The notes beneath the pieces were generated by a model. The model was given only the letters and a program-made list of their open reading frames with translations. It was not told the DNA's origin and ran no database searches. Source: Bacillota bacterium (lineage in GTDB: Bacteria; Bacillota; Clostridia; DSM-8532). Taken from it: 43,170 bases of DNA. This document shows positions 9,054 to 16,574 of this stretch, one piece after another. Both the position numbers and the translations under genes were made by a program. The DNA is taken from positions 1-43,170 of the forward strand of contig JAEYOK010000013.1 in NCBI GenBank assembly GCA_023411795.1. The letters run 5' to 3'. Within the stretch, counting starts at the first letter, position 1. Each line of letters begins with the position of its first letter.

Positions 9054-9079
9054 ATTTGATGAAAAAGGGGAAAAAAACA

Positions 9080-9125
9080 TTGACACGAAATCACCAATAT
9101 GGTAAATGATACCATAGGGGTGATT
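9080..9125 (+). promoter_or_regulatory. transposase promoter and ribosome-site hairpin
   Basis: TTGACA (9080-9085) is followed after 17 bp by TAAATG (9103-9108), a usable promoter. The following leader can fold: AATCACC (9089-9095) pairs with GGTGATT (9119-9125), and ATGGTA (9099-9104) pairs with TACCAT (9110-9115) around a 5-nt loop. The outer helix buries the AGGGGTGA ribosome site of the ATG at 9129. The helix starts upstream of the expected transcription start, so it would form mainly in transcripts entering from outside. That matches how IS200-family elements limit expression. Confidence 0.5.
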
Positions 9126-9128
9126 TTT

Positions 9129-9890
9129 ATGCCAAGAGCGCCAAGAAAGAAAAGTGAAAGCGGTATATACCATATTGTCATGAGAGGAATTAATCGTCAG
9201 ACAGTGTTCGAAGATGAAGAAGATAGTTTTAAATTCATTCAAACCTTGCGAAAATATAAAGAAATTTGTGGATATAGTCTTTATGCCTATTGTTTGATGG
9301 GTAATCATGTCCATTTATTACTAAAGGAGGGAAAGGAGCCTTTAGGGACCATGACGCGCAGGATATGTGGTAGCTATGTTTTATGGTATAACAAAAAATA
9401 TAATAGAATAGGCTATTTGTTTCAGGATCGATTTAAAAGTGAGCCTGTAGAAGATGATAAGTATTTCCTTACTGTTCTGAGGTATATCTTTCAAAATCCA
9501 ATAAAGGCTGGTATAGTAACACATATTGAAAACTATTCATGGTCAAATTATTCACACTATATTAAAGGAAACCATTGGACTGATATTGACTTTGCTATTG
9601 ATATTTTTGATACAGATAGAAATACTGCGGCAAGAAGATTTATAGATTATATTAACAAAGAGAACACTGATGTATGCTTGGAGTTAGGTGAATGTAAAAA
9701 GCTAAATGATGGTGAAGCTATAAAGCTAATCAAAGATATTTGCAAGGTTGATAATGAGCAGGATTTACAGAAGGTTGATATTCATCGAAGGAATGTTTAT
9801 ATAAGAGAACTAAAGGAGAAGCACAGCTTATCCATTAGACAAATTGAAAGATTAACGGGAATTAGTAAAGGGGTTATTCAAAGAATATAA
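9129..9890 (+). CDS. REP-associated tyrosine (Y1) transposase
   Basis: A 253-aa IS200-like transposase. The metal-binding HxH motif is His60/His62 (MGNHVHLL), the GYLFQDRF block follows, and a conserved Tyr lies in the DDKYFLTVLRYIFQNP segment (112 or 119). The C-terminal ~40 residues carry a helix-turn-helix-like stretch (SIRQIERLTGISKG). The enzyme cuts and joins single-stranded DNA through a 5'-phosphotyrosine link. ATG 9129 is preferred over an in-frame ATG at 9099 because of the AGGGGTG ribosome site and the conserved MPRAPRK start. It lies between 27-bp inverted repeats and looks intact. Confidence 0.9.
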   Translation: MPRAPRKKSESGIYHIVMRGINRQTVFEDEEDSFKFIQTLRKYKEICGYSLYAYCLMGNHVHLLLKEGKEPLGTMTRRICGSYVLWYNKKYNRIGYLFQDRFKSEPVEDDKYFLTVLRYIFQNPIKAGIVTHIENYSWSNYSHYIKGNHWTDIDFAIDIFDTDRNTAARRFIDYINKENTDVCLELGECKKLNDGEAIKLIKDICKVDNEQDLQKVDIHRRNVYIRELKEKHSLSIRQIERLTGISKGVIQRI

Positions 9891-9891
9891 T

Positions 9892-9918
9892 GTGACAGTA
9901 ACCCCGTCCCCTTGTCAC
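9892..9918 (-). repeat. right inverted repeat of RAYT element
   Basis: Exact reverse complement of 9027-9053, starting 1 bp after the transposase stop codon. The TGA stop of the neighbouring minus-strand PLP-enzyme gene (9915-9917) lies inside this repeat. Confidence 0.9.
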
Positions 9919-11051
9919 ATTCCAAATGCATTATTGAGATCCGATATCAGATCATCGGCAGATTCCAGGCCGACAGAGAGGCGTAAAAGCCTTTCATGGA
10001 TGCCTTTTGCCTCGCGCTCCTCTTTGGGAATATCGGAGTGGGTCTGAAGCATGGGATAGGTAATCAGGGTCTCTACACCGCCCAAACTTTCGGCAAATTG
10101 AATTAAAGTTACTTTAGAAAGCACCCTCTTTGCCGTCTCTTCAGAGTCGGTTTCAAAAGATATCATGGAACCGAAACCGGTTGATTGCCTTTTGGAAATT
10201 TCATAATTCGGGTGAGAAGGTAAACCGACATAATGCACCGCTTTAACTTTTTCCTGTGACATAAGCCATTGTGAAAGCTTAATTGCATTTTCCTGCTGTC
10301 TGTCCATACGGACAGCCAATGTTTTCAGACCACGGATAATAAGCCAGCTGTCAAATGGGGAGAGGCATGCGCCGATAGTTTTATAAATAAACCGAAGCTG
10401 TTCTGAAAGACCGCTATCGGCGACAACCAAGAAGCCGGCCAGAGTATCGTTATGACCACCCAAAAATTTAGTTCCGCTGTGCATCACAATATCGGCACCC
10501 AGCGCAAGAGGTTTCTGATAATATGGCGTCAAAAAGGTATTGTCCACGATAAGAAGCAAATTGTGACTTTTTGTAAGCTCCGCCACCCTTGCGATATCAG
10601 TGACATGCATCATCGGATTGGTGGGAGTCTCAATAAAAACAGCTTTAGTTTGGGGTCTTATTCGAGATTCGATTTGGGTAATATCCGAAGTGTCTACCAA
10701 GCTGAAAGTAATTCCGTTTTTCTGCGATATATTACGAAATAGCCTGTGGGACCCGCCATAAAGATCATCGGATACAATTATATGGCTCCCGGGCTGATAC
10801 AGCTCCATTAACGCAGAAATGGCCGCCATTCCGCTCGAAAAAGCCATGGCATCCACACCGCCTTCTAAGTTAGCAACAGTTTTCTCAAGATGCTCCCTTG
10901 TGGGATTTTGAAGTCTTGAATAATCAAAGCCGGTGCTCTGTCCTACACCAGGATGAGCAAAAGTGGCAGTTTGAAAGATAGGTATGCTGACAGAACCGGT
11001 ATTGTCATATTTATAGTCATTACCGTGAACGCAAAGGGTGTTGAAATCCAT
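9915..11051 (-). CDS. cystathionine gamma-synthase/lyase family PLP enzyme
   Basis: A 378-aa enzyme of the Cys/Met-metabolism PLP family (MetB, MetC, MccB). Lys195 in HSGTKFLGGHND is the Schiff-base lysine. YSRLQNPTREHLE (cofactor-phosphate Tyr/Arg), SSGMAAI and VDNTF are also conserved. The length fits cystathionine synthases/lyases better than the longer (~430 aa) O-acetylhomoserine sulfhydrylases. The exact reaction cannot be fixed by eye. It follows the Rrf2 regulator gene by 15 bp with a GGAGGTG ribosome site, so the pair form one unit for sulfur amino acid interconversion. Its stop codon falls in the RAYT right repeat. Confidence 0.85.
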   Translation of the reverse strand: MDFNTLCVHGNDYKYDNTGSVSIPIFQTATFAHPGVGQSTGFDYSRLQNPTREHLEKTVANLEGGVDAMAFSSGMAAISALMELYQPGSHIIVSDDLYGGSHRLFRNISQKNGITFSLVDTSDITQIESRIRPQTKAVFIETPTNPMMHVTDIARVAELTKSHNLLLIVDNTFLTPYYQKPLALGADIVMHSGTKFLGGHNDTLAGFLVVADSGLSEQLRFIYKTIGACLSPFDSWLIIRGLKTLAVRMDRQQENAIKLSQWLMSQEKVKAVHYVGLPSHPNYEISKRQSTGFGSMISFETDSEETAKRVLSKVTLIQFAESLGGVETLITYPMLQTHSDIPKEEREAKGIHERLLRLSVGLESADDLISDLNNAFGM

Positions 11052-11066
11052 AAAACACCTCCAACT

Positions 11067-11513
11067 TTATATGAAAAACATTAATCCCTGACCTTTTTTG
11101 TTTTCTTCAACCTCGTTGACTAAATTATCTAGTGTTACGGTTTCCAAAGTACTTTTGATTGCGGAGTCAATGGCATTAAATACAGAAGATTGCATAGCTT
11201 CATCAATCTCAGGTGCTTTAATCCGTACTGTATCTTCTGCCGGTTCGAAAAGAGAAAGCTCAACAGCCGACAGGACATCCAGGACGGTTATCTGCCGGGG
11301 CATTCGGGCAAGTTGATATCCACCCTGAGCTCCTTTTACCGAGTTGACTATACCCCCTCTTTTTAAGAGAGAAAAAACCTGTTCAAGGTAAATCTTTGAT
11401 ATTCCAAGCTTTTCGGATATGCTGATGACGGTAATATATTCACCGTTATCGTAGCTTTCTGCCATATTAATTACTGCAGCCAGTGCGTAACGCCCCTTCG
11501 CCGATATTCTCAT
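11067..11513 (-). CDS. cymR: Rrf2-family regulator, CymR-like
   Basis: A 148-aa Rrf2 protein (MRISAKGRYALAAVINMA) with an N-terminal winged helix and the GAQGGYQLAR wing. It contains no cysteine at all, so it cannot bind an iron-sulfur cluster as IscR or NsrR does. This points to the CymR type, which in Bacillus and Staphylococcus represses sulfur genes and senses cysteine status through a complex with CysK. The neighbours agree: a sulfur PLP enzyme is downstream and cysK is divergent. A degenerate operator covers its own promoter. Confidence 0.8.
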   Translation of the reverse strand: MRISAKGRYALAAVINMAESYDNGEYITVISISEKLGISKIYLEQVFSLLKRGGIVNSVKGAQGGYQLARMPRQITVLDVLSAVELSLFEPAEDTVRIKAPEIDEAMQSSVFNAIDSAIKSTLETVTLDNLVNEVEENKKGQGLMFFI

Positions 11514-11541
11514 GTGTACCGTCCTTTCTCAGACTATTACT

Positions 11542-11570
11542 TTAATTCATACTTATAATATATAAATAAT
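11542..11570. promoter_or_regulatory. CymR-like operator O1 (degenerate)
   Basis: TTAATTCATA-N9-TATAAATAAT. It has the same geometry as the two better sites nearby and overlaps the -10 of the regulator's own promoter, as expected for autorepression. Confidence 0.5.
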
Positions 11571-11594
11571 ATGTTAAAACTTTCATACTGTCAA
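11566..11594 (-). promoter_or_regulatory. promoter of the Rrf2 regulator gene
   Basis: On the minus strand, TTGACA (11589-11594), a 17-bp spacer, and TATTAT (11566-11571). Operator O1 covers the -10 and O2 lies just upstream of the -35. Confidence 0.75.
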
Positions 11595-11600
11595 TAACCT

Positions 11601-11629
11601 ATAATTCATATAAACTTTGTGTGAATTAT
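11601..11629. promoter_or_regulatory. CymR-like operator O2
   Basis: ATAATTCATA (11601-11610), 9-bp spacer, TGTGAATTAT (11620-11629). This is an inverted repeat with one mismatch, midway between the two divergent promoters. Confidence 0.7.
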
Positions 11630-11642
11630 TCTATTTGGTCTA

Positions 11643-11671
11643 TTGACAAAATCATCCTATGAGGATATAAT
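11643..11671 (+). promoter_or_regulatory. consensus promoter of cysK (first copy)
   Basis: TTGACA (11643-11648), 17-bp spacer, TATAAT (11666-11671). Both hexamers are perfect. Operator O3 overlaps the -10. Confidence 0.85.
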
Positions 11672-11695
11672 TCATAGTAAACATATATGAATTAT
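11667..11695. promoter_or_regulatory. CymR-like operator O3 (perfect dyad)
   Basis: ATAATTCATA (11667-11676), 9-bp spacer, TATGAATTAT (11686-11695). The 10-bp inverted repeat is perfect and covers the -10 and start-point region of the cysK promoter, a repressor position. Confidence 0.75.
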
Positions 11696-11722
11696 TGAGA
11701 TTGTTCACAAGGAGGTTGTACC

Positions 11723-12655
11723 ATGCCGAAAATTTATAAGAGCCTGACTGATCTTATCGGAAGAACCCCACTTCTTGAACTGACGAACTATGAGAAGAAA
11801 CACGAACTTAAGGCCGCAGTTATTGCGAAGCTTGAATACTTTAATCCGGCGGGAAGCGTAAAGGACAGGATTGCGAAGTCAATGATTGATGACGCTGAAG
11901 CAAAGGGACTTTTAAATCCTGACTCAGTAATAATTGAACCTACCAGTGGCAACACCGGCATCGGACTTGCCTCTGTAGCCTCAGCACGAGGTTACCGTAT
12001 TATCCTCACAATGCCCGAAACAATGAGTATTGAGCGCCGCAACCTTTTAAAAGCTTATGGGGCGGAACTCATTCTGACCGAAGGCTCAAAAGGTATGAAG
12101 GGCGCAATTGCAAAGGCAGAGGAACTCGCAAATGAGATTCCGAACTCATTTATACCGAGCCAGTTTGCGAACCCGGCCAATCCTGCCGTACATAAGGCTA
12201 CCACCGGGCCAGAAATCTGGGATGATACCGAAGGTAAGGTAGACATTTTTGTTTCAGGTATAGGCACGGGAGGCACCATCACAGGGGCAGGCGAATTTTT
12301 GAAATCTAAGAATCCTAACGTAAAGGTTGTCGCTGTTGAACCTGCGGCTTCACCGGTGCTTTCAAAAGGGACACCCGGAGCCCACAAAATTCAGGGTATT
12401 GGTGCGGGCTTCGTGCCACAGGTGCTGAATACAAATATTTACGATGAAATCATCACCGTTGAGAATGAAGACGCCTTTTCTACCGGGAGAGAGCTGGCAA
12501 AAACCGAGGGCCTGCTTGTTGGTATATCCTCAGGTGCAGCACTTTGGGCCGCAACTGAGATTGCGAAACGTCCGGAAAACGTAGGGAAAAATATTGTTGT
12601 TATATTACCAGATACCGGTGAGCGTTATTTATCGACTCCGTTGTTTTCAGACTAA
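11723..12655 (+). CDS. cysK: cysteine synthase (O-acetylserine sulfhydrylase), copy 1
   Basis: A 310-aa type II PLP enzyme that condenses O-acetylserine with sulfide to cysteine. The PLP lysine is Lys47 in NPAGSVKDR. TSGNTGIGLA (substrate/carboxylate loop) and GIGTGGTITG (phosphate loop) are intact. The ATG follows AAGGAGG. It is divergent from the CymR-like regulator and probably repressed by it; in known systems CysK is also the regulator's partner protein. A second, closely similar copy heads the nitrogenase-like operon at 24265. Confidence 0.93.
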   Translation: MPKIYKSLTDLIGRTPLLELTNYEKKHELKAAVIAKLEYFNPAGSVKDRIAKSMIDDAEAKGLLNPDSVIIEPTSGNTGIGLASVASARGYRIILTMPETMSIERRNLLKAYGAELILTEGSKGMKGAIAKAEELANEIPNSFIPSQFANPANPAVHKATTGPEIWDDTEGKVDIFVSGIGTGGTITGAGEFLKSKNPNVKVVAVEPAASPVLSKGTPGAHKIQGIGAGFVPQVLNTNIYDEIITVENEDAFSTGRELAKTEGLLVGISSGAALWAATEIAKRPENVGKNIVVILPDTGERYLSTPLFSD

Positions 12656-12690
12656 AGACTCACTTTTATATCGAATTATAGGAGATTCAT

Positions 12691-12726
12691 ACAAAGGCAG
12701 ACAGCTTATTGAATGTCTGCCTTTGT
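12691..12726 (+). terminator. hairpin after cysK copy 1
   Basis: ACAAAGGCAGACA (12691-12703) pairs perfectly with TGTCTGCCTTTGT (12714-12726) across a 10-nt loop. Only a poor T-run follows, so termination may be partial and allow read-through into the transporter genes. Confidence 0.65.
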
Positions 12727-12789
12727 TGTACACGCAGGCTTATCCATCATGCTTGTGGGATGAATGCTCTCATATCTGGAGGATGATTT

Positions 12790-13332
12790 ATGAAAAACAG
12801 GCTTATTACCGGAATCCTATTTGTCATTTTAGGGGGAATTATTTCATTAGGCCCGCAAACGATTTTCCCGGTTTGTGGTGTACATACGGCAAAGCATGCT
12901 GAAACAGAAAACTCCCGAGAAATGGATGAGCTAAAGAACATGGGGGAAGAAGGACATAAAAATGATCAGACTACGGAGAACACCGGAGAAAACGCTCCCG
13001 CGACAATGAAGGCAAACACCGTGATGAGATGTCACTGGACTGCTCAGGCTGAGATTGGCCTTGGCATTGAAATAGCTCTACTCGGTTTTCTCCTGTTTGT
13101 TTTCCGATCCCGGCAGATAAGGCTTGGCCTGAGCCTGGCACTTATTCTAAATGGAATACTCACCATGCTGGTACCAACGGTATTGATTGGTGTTTGCGAC
13201 AGTGAACATATGGTATGTCGCTCACTCACTCTACCGGCTTTGGTGATATTAGCAAGCACTGTTATCGTTATATCGGTAGTCAATGTGTTTTTTCTATTAA
13301 ATTCAAAAAGCAAAGGAATGGTCGGGACATGA
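12790..13332 (+). CDS. DUF4418-family membrane protein
   Basis: A 180-aa protein with about four membrane helices. A hydrophilic, Glu/Asn-rich loop (about 31-78) follows the first helix. Four cysteines appear in conserved-looking settings: FPVCG (29), MRCHW (81), GVC (136) and MVCRS (143). They probably face outside and could bind metal or form disulfides. I recognise the DUF4418 pattern but know of no proven function. Its stop overlaps the permease start (ATGA, 13329-13332), so it is likely an accessory subunit of that transporter. Start ATG 12790 has GGAGGA. Confidence 0.75.
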   Translation: MKNRLITGILFVILGGIISLGPQTIFPVCGVHTAKHAETENSREMDELKNMGEEGHKNDQTTENTGENAPATMKANTVMRCHWTAQAEIGLGIEIALLGFLLFVFRSRQIRLGLSLALILNGILTMLVPTVLIGVCDSEHMVCRSLTLPALVILASTVIVISVVNVFFLLNSKSKGMVGT

Positions 13333-14540
13333 GCCAAAAGTCTTTATCAAATCGACAGTTGTCTGTGCAGAACTTAAGACGCAGACCGTTTCGTACTGCC
13401 TGCCTCATCATGATTGCAGCTGTTATGGCTTTCACTTTGTTCGGAGGATCTATTCTGACAAACAGCCTGAGAAATGGAATGGACAGTATGAAACAAAGAC
13501 TTGGTGCTGATTTGATGGTGGTTCCTGACGGGTATGAGGCAAATATGGAAGGTGTTCTCCTGAGAGGTGAACCAAGTTACTTCTATTTTAGCCATTCAGT
13601 AGTCCAACAATTTGCACAGATTGAGGGAGTTTCCCAAATCACCTCCCAGTTTTTTCTTACTTCTCTTTCAGAGTCGTGCTGTTCATCCCAGGTTCAGCTT
13701 ATCGGGTTTGATCCCAATACCGATTTTGTGATACGCCCATGGATTGCCAAGACTTACAGAAGCACTATTGGTGACGGATATTTAATTGCTGGCAGCGACA
13801 TTATACTTGAAAGCGATAACACTCTGATGCTATTCAACCATTCCTATCCTGTGGCTGCACAACTTGAAAAAACTGCAACCGGATTGGATTCCTCAGTTTT
13901 TATGACCATGGATACTATGAAGTCATTGGTCGCTATGGCGCGTGAGGCAGGAATGAATTTTATTTCGGCAGAATATCCGGATGGGGCAGTTTCATCTGTC
14001 CTGATTGAAGTTGAAAAAGGCCAGGATGTGAAAATAATTGCAAAACAGATAACTTCTCTGATACCACAAATTGATGTGATTATTTCAAAAGACATGATTG
14101 CCGTGACATCAAATGCTTTGGATTCTCTCATTGTTTATATCCGTGCATTTTCCGCCATTCTTTGGGTTATTGCATCCGCCGTTCTGGTTGCGACTTTCTC
14201 TATTACGGTTAATGAACGCAAAAAGGAGTTTGCTGTTTTGCGCATGATGGGCATGACGCGAGTAAAACTGGTTGGCGTGGTCTTAACCGAATCACTCATT
14301 GTCAGCATGGCCGGAGGGGTTATCGGTTCTGCGGTGGCTTCAGCCGTGATATTTCCATTCAGCACCTATATTGGTGATAAACTTCAATTACCGTATCTTG
14401 GACTGAAGGCCGATGCTGCTTTCGGGATTCTGGCGTTAAGCCTGCTTCTTTCTATTGCCGTGGGGCCTTTGTCGTCCATTTATTCAGCGCTTAAAATCAG
14501 CAAGGCTGAAACTTATCTTACCATGCGGGAGGGCGAATAG
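13329..14540 (+). CDS. FtsX/MacB-like ABC transporter permease
   Basis: A 403-aa protein. It has a first helix at about 24-45, an extracytoplasmic MacB-periplasmic-core-like domain (about 46-275) containing a Cys-Cys pair at 117-118, and three C-terminal helices of the FtsX domain (ending near SSIYSALKISKAE). ATG 13329 overlaps the DUF4418 stop by 4 bp; an upstream in-frame start at 13215 would read through that gene and is rejected. It forms a transporter with the ATPase that starts 3 bp after its stop. The direction is probably outward; the substrate is unknown. Confidence 0.85.
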   Translation: MSQKSLSNRQLSVQNLRRRPFRTACLIMIAAVMAFTLFGGSILTNSLRNGMDSMKQRLGADLMVVPDGYEANMEGVLLRGEPSYFYFSHSVVQQFAQIEGVSQITSQFFLTSLSESCCSSQVQLIGFDPNTDFVIRPWIAKTYRSTIGDGYLIAGSDIILESDNTLMLFNHSYPVAAQLEKTATGLDSSVFMTMDTMKSLVAMAREAGMNFISAEYPDGAVSSVLIEVEKGQDVKIIAKQITSLIPQIDVIISKDMIAVTSNALDSLIVYIRAFSAILWVIASAVLVATFSITVNERKKEFAVLRMMGMTRVKLVGVVLTESLIVSMAGGVIGSAVASAVIFPFSTYIGDKLQLPYLGLKADAAFGILALSLLLSIAVGPLSSIYSALKISKAETYLTMREGE

Positions 14541-14542
14541 CC

Positions 14543-15214
14543 GTGATATTAAAAGCAGATAAACTGACAAAGGAATATAAAAGAGGCGATAAATCTTTTT
14601 TAGCCGTAAACGGAATCAGTCTGAAGTTATCCCGAGGTGATTTTATAAGTATTACAGGCCGCTCCGGAAGCGGCAAGAGCACATTACTTAATCTTATGGC
14701 CGGGCTGTTAAAACCAACATCCGGCAGTATCGTAATTGAGGGAAGGGATATTTTATCCTTAAATGATAAAGAAATCTCTCTGTACAGAAATTCAATGATT
14801 GGATATATACCACAGGGGCAAAGCCTTCTTGCTAACTTAACAGTACTGGATAATGTGAGACTCCCGTTTTATTTCTTCAGACGCAAGGGTGACAGTATCA
14901 TAAAAGCGATGTCATTGCTTGAACAGGTAGGAATACCACATTTAGCCCGGCTATATCCCAGGCAGCTTTCAGGAGGAGAACTTCGGCGGGTTTCCATTGC
15001 GCGGGCCTTGATCAATAACCCTGTCATTTTAATAGCCGACGAGCCTACTAGCGATCTGGATGCGCAGACAACAGCCGAAGTTATGGAATTGCTTAAGCGA
15101 ATCACTCAAAGAGGAACAGCAGTGATAATGGTTACCCATGATTTAGATGCTGTGGATTATGAAAATCGCGTCTTTAGAATGGATTCAGGAATATTGACCG
15201 AACTTATTAATTGA
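14543..15214 (+). CDS. ABC transporter ATP-binding protein (LolD/MacB type)
   Basis: A 223-aa ATPase. Walker A is GRSGSGKS (39-46), the signature is LSGGELRRVSIARAL, Walker B is VILIADEPTSDLD, and the switch His is in VTHDLD. It is the short, stand-alone form typical of partners of FtsX-domain permeases. The GTG start at 14543 follows GGAGGG at a slightly long spacing. It is the last gene of the DUF4418-permease-ATPase set and ends before a shared terminator that faces the nitrogenase-like operon. Confidence 0.9.
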   Translation: MILKADKLTKEYKRGDKSFLAVNGISLKLSRGDFISITGRSGSGKSTLLNLMAGLLKPTSGSIVIEGRDILSLNDKEISLYRNSMIGYIPQGQSLLANLTVLDNVRLPFYFFRRKGDSIIKAMSLLEQVGIPHLARLYPRQLSGGELRRVSIARALINNPVILIADEPTSDLDAQTTAEVMELLKRITQRGTAVIMVTHDLDAVDYENRVFRMDSGILTELIN

Positions 15215-15235
15215 TGGATCAGGCTTAATGATAAA

Positions 15236-15267
15236 AGAGAGGCAATACATTGTACGCCTCTCTAATT
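15236..15267. terminator. terminator between converging operons
   Basis: AGAGAGGC (15236-15243) pairs with GCCTCTCT (15256-15263) around a 12-nt loop, followed by AATTTG. It lies between the plus-strand ATPase gene and the minus-strand NifH-like gene and may serve both. Confidence 0.7.
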
Positions 15268-15298
15268 TGTTCCTGTCACGGATTATATGATTCAATTA

Positions 15299-16177
15299 TT
15301 AGATATTAGCAGAAAGCTCGGGCCGTATGCTTCCGGTTTCGAGGGCAAGCAAATAATCGCCCCACTTTGACGCCCAATCACGAAGCTCCTGTACGCCTAA
15401 GGGTTCCGGAGTTTTAGAATCCGTATGGCGGGAAATTTTTTCAGCAAGGCTTAAATATATCTTTGCCTGCTGCGAGTCCGGAGCCGCCTCAATCGTCGTT
15501 TTTCCCTGAAGCTCACATTGTGTTACTGTTACTGAGCGGGGTATATACTCCACGACCTGAGTTTTTGTCCTATCCACAAAATCGTCGATTATTTCTCTGG
15601 CATAAGGAGCGTTGATGGAGTTAGCGATAACCCCTCCTAAAAGTGCACCGCCAGCATTAGAATACTTCTGGATTCCCCTAAAGAGATTGTTTGCCGCATA
15701 TATAGACATAAAATCAGCCGAAGAAACGGTGAAAACATGTTCTGCAATGCCTTCACGGATTGGTACTGCAAAACCGCCGCAAACAACATCTCCCAAGACA
15801 TCATAAATTACGAAGTCGAGATCCAACTCCTCAAAAATGTTCTGCTGCTTAAAAAGCTCCACCGCAGTAATGATGCCTCGCCCGGCACAGCCGACGCCCG
15901 GAGCGGGTCCTCCGGCTTCAACGCAGTATACTCCGTTAAACCCTTCAAAAATTACATCGTGGGCATTTACCGTGCTTTTCTCACGAAGCGTGTCAAGAAC
16001 AGTGGGAATATAGGTTCCATTGCGGAGGGTATTTGTTGAATCACTTTTTGGGTCGCACCCGAACTGCATAACCTTGAATCCCAGCTTCGACAAGGCGGCA
16101 GTGAGATTTGAGGTTGTGGTGGACTTGCCGATGCCACCCTTTCCGTAGATAGCTAATTGTGTTATTTTCTTTGCCAT
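15299..16177 (-). CDS. NifH-like nitrogenase-superfamily reductase
   Basis: A 292-aa homodimeric Fe-protein homologue that would pass electrons, with ATP hydrolysis, to the NifD/K-like partner. The P-loop GKGGIGKS is at 12-19. The two [4Fe-4S] ligands are Cys97 (GVGCAGRG) and Cys133 (DVVCGGF), and Arg100, the site ADP-ribosylated in classical NifH, is present. Switch regions CDPKSDST and VIYDVLGD are intact. ATG 16177 has GGAGG. It is the last gene of the nine-gene operon, 3 bp after the NifX-like gene. There is no NifE/N/V nearby, so a role in reducing something other than N2 is likelier. Confidence 0.92.
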   Translation of the reverse strand: MAKKITQLAIYGKGGIGKSTTTSNLTAALSKLGFKVMQFGCDPKSDSTNTLRNGTYIPTVLDTLREKSTVNAHDVIFEGFNGVYCVEAGGPAPGVGCAGRGIITAVELFKQQNIFEELDLDFVIYDVLGDVVCGGFAVPIREGIAEHVFTVSSADFMSIYAANNLFRGIQKYSNAGGALLGGVIANSINAPYAREIIDDFVDRTKTQVVEYIPRSVTVTQCELQGKTTIEAAPDSQQAKIYLSLAEKISRHTDSKTPEPLGVQELRDWASKWGDYLLALETGSIRPELSANI

Positions 16178-16180
16178 GTT

Positions 16181-16546
16181 TCATTCCTCCGGTTTTGTGA
16201 AATTAGTTTTTGTAAAGTATCTGGCCAGCTTTAGTAATGCGCTGTTGATATAATCGGGCTGCTCAAAAACAGAAATTCTGTTTTGCTCTAATGCCCTTTT
16301 AGCTGACGCACCGATTTGAGCCACTAATACGGCAGCACAATCGTTAAGCGCGGTGATTCTGTCTTCAATAGCTTCCTGCGAATGCTCACCACATACGCAA
16401 ATAGGGGCCGCGGAACGTTTTTCAACAAATGTATATGTTCCATCCGAGGATAAATCTATGATAAAAAACTCCTTTGCCCGTCCAAAGTGTTCGTTAATAA
16501 CCTTAGCATCCAGACTTGCTATGGCAATTCTCCAGACTCTTCTCAT
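16181..16546 (-). CDS. NifX/NafY-family FeMo-cofactor-type carrier protein
   Basis: A 121-aa protein of the dinitrogenase iron-molybdenum cofactor family. It has the IAIASLDAKVINEHFGRAKEF start, in which the HFG motif at 20-22 is the family hallmark, and Cys50/Cys52. Homologues bind NifB-derived iron-sulfur clusters and pass them to the target enzyme. In classical diazotrophs such a domain is often fused to the C-terminus of NifB. Here NifB (22404-23300) lacks it, and this separate gene may fill that role. It has an AAGGAG ribosome site and lies between the importer and NifH-like genes. Confidence 0.85.
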   Translation of the reverse strand: MRRVWRIAIASLDAKVINEHFGRAKEFFIIDLSSDGTYTFVEKRSAAPICVCGEHSQEAIEDRITALNDCAAVLVAQIGASAKRALEQNRISVFEQPDYINSALLKLARYFTKTNFTKPEE

Positions 16547-16574
16547 AACAGACTCCTTTTATCTCTATTTCTAT

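Larger units (their letters stand above)
9027..9918 (+). mobile_element. RAYT element with perfect 27-bp inverted ends
   Basis: An 892-bp unit consists of a REP-associated Y1 transposase gene between two 27-bp sequences that are exact reverse complements (9027-9053 and 9892-9918). A near-identical single copy lies at 3730-3756. The right end abuts and overlaps the stop codon of the cystathionine synthase/lyase-family gene. RAYTs are known to act on short palindromic repeats elsewhere in the same genome. Here the repeats directly bracket the gene. Confidence 0.8.

Noticed and set aside
11601..11695. A CRISPR-like or simple tandem repeat array
   Set aside because: The repeated units are palindromic 29-bp operators at promoters, with unequal spacing and no spacer-like unique sequences.
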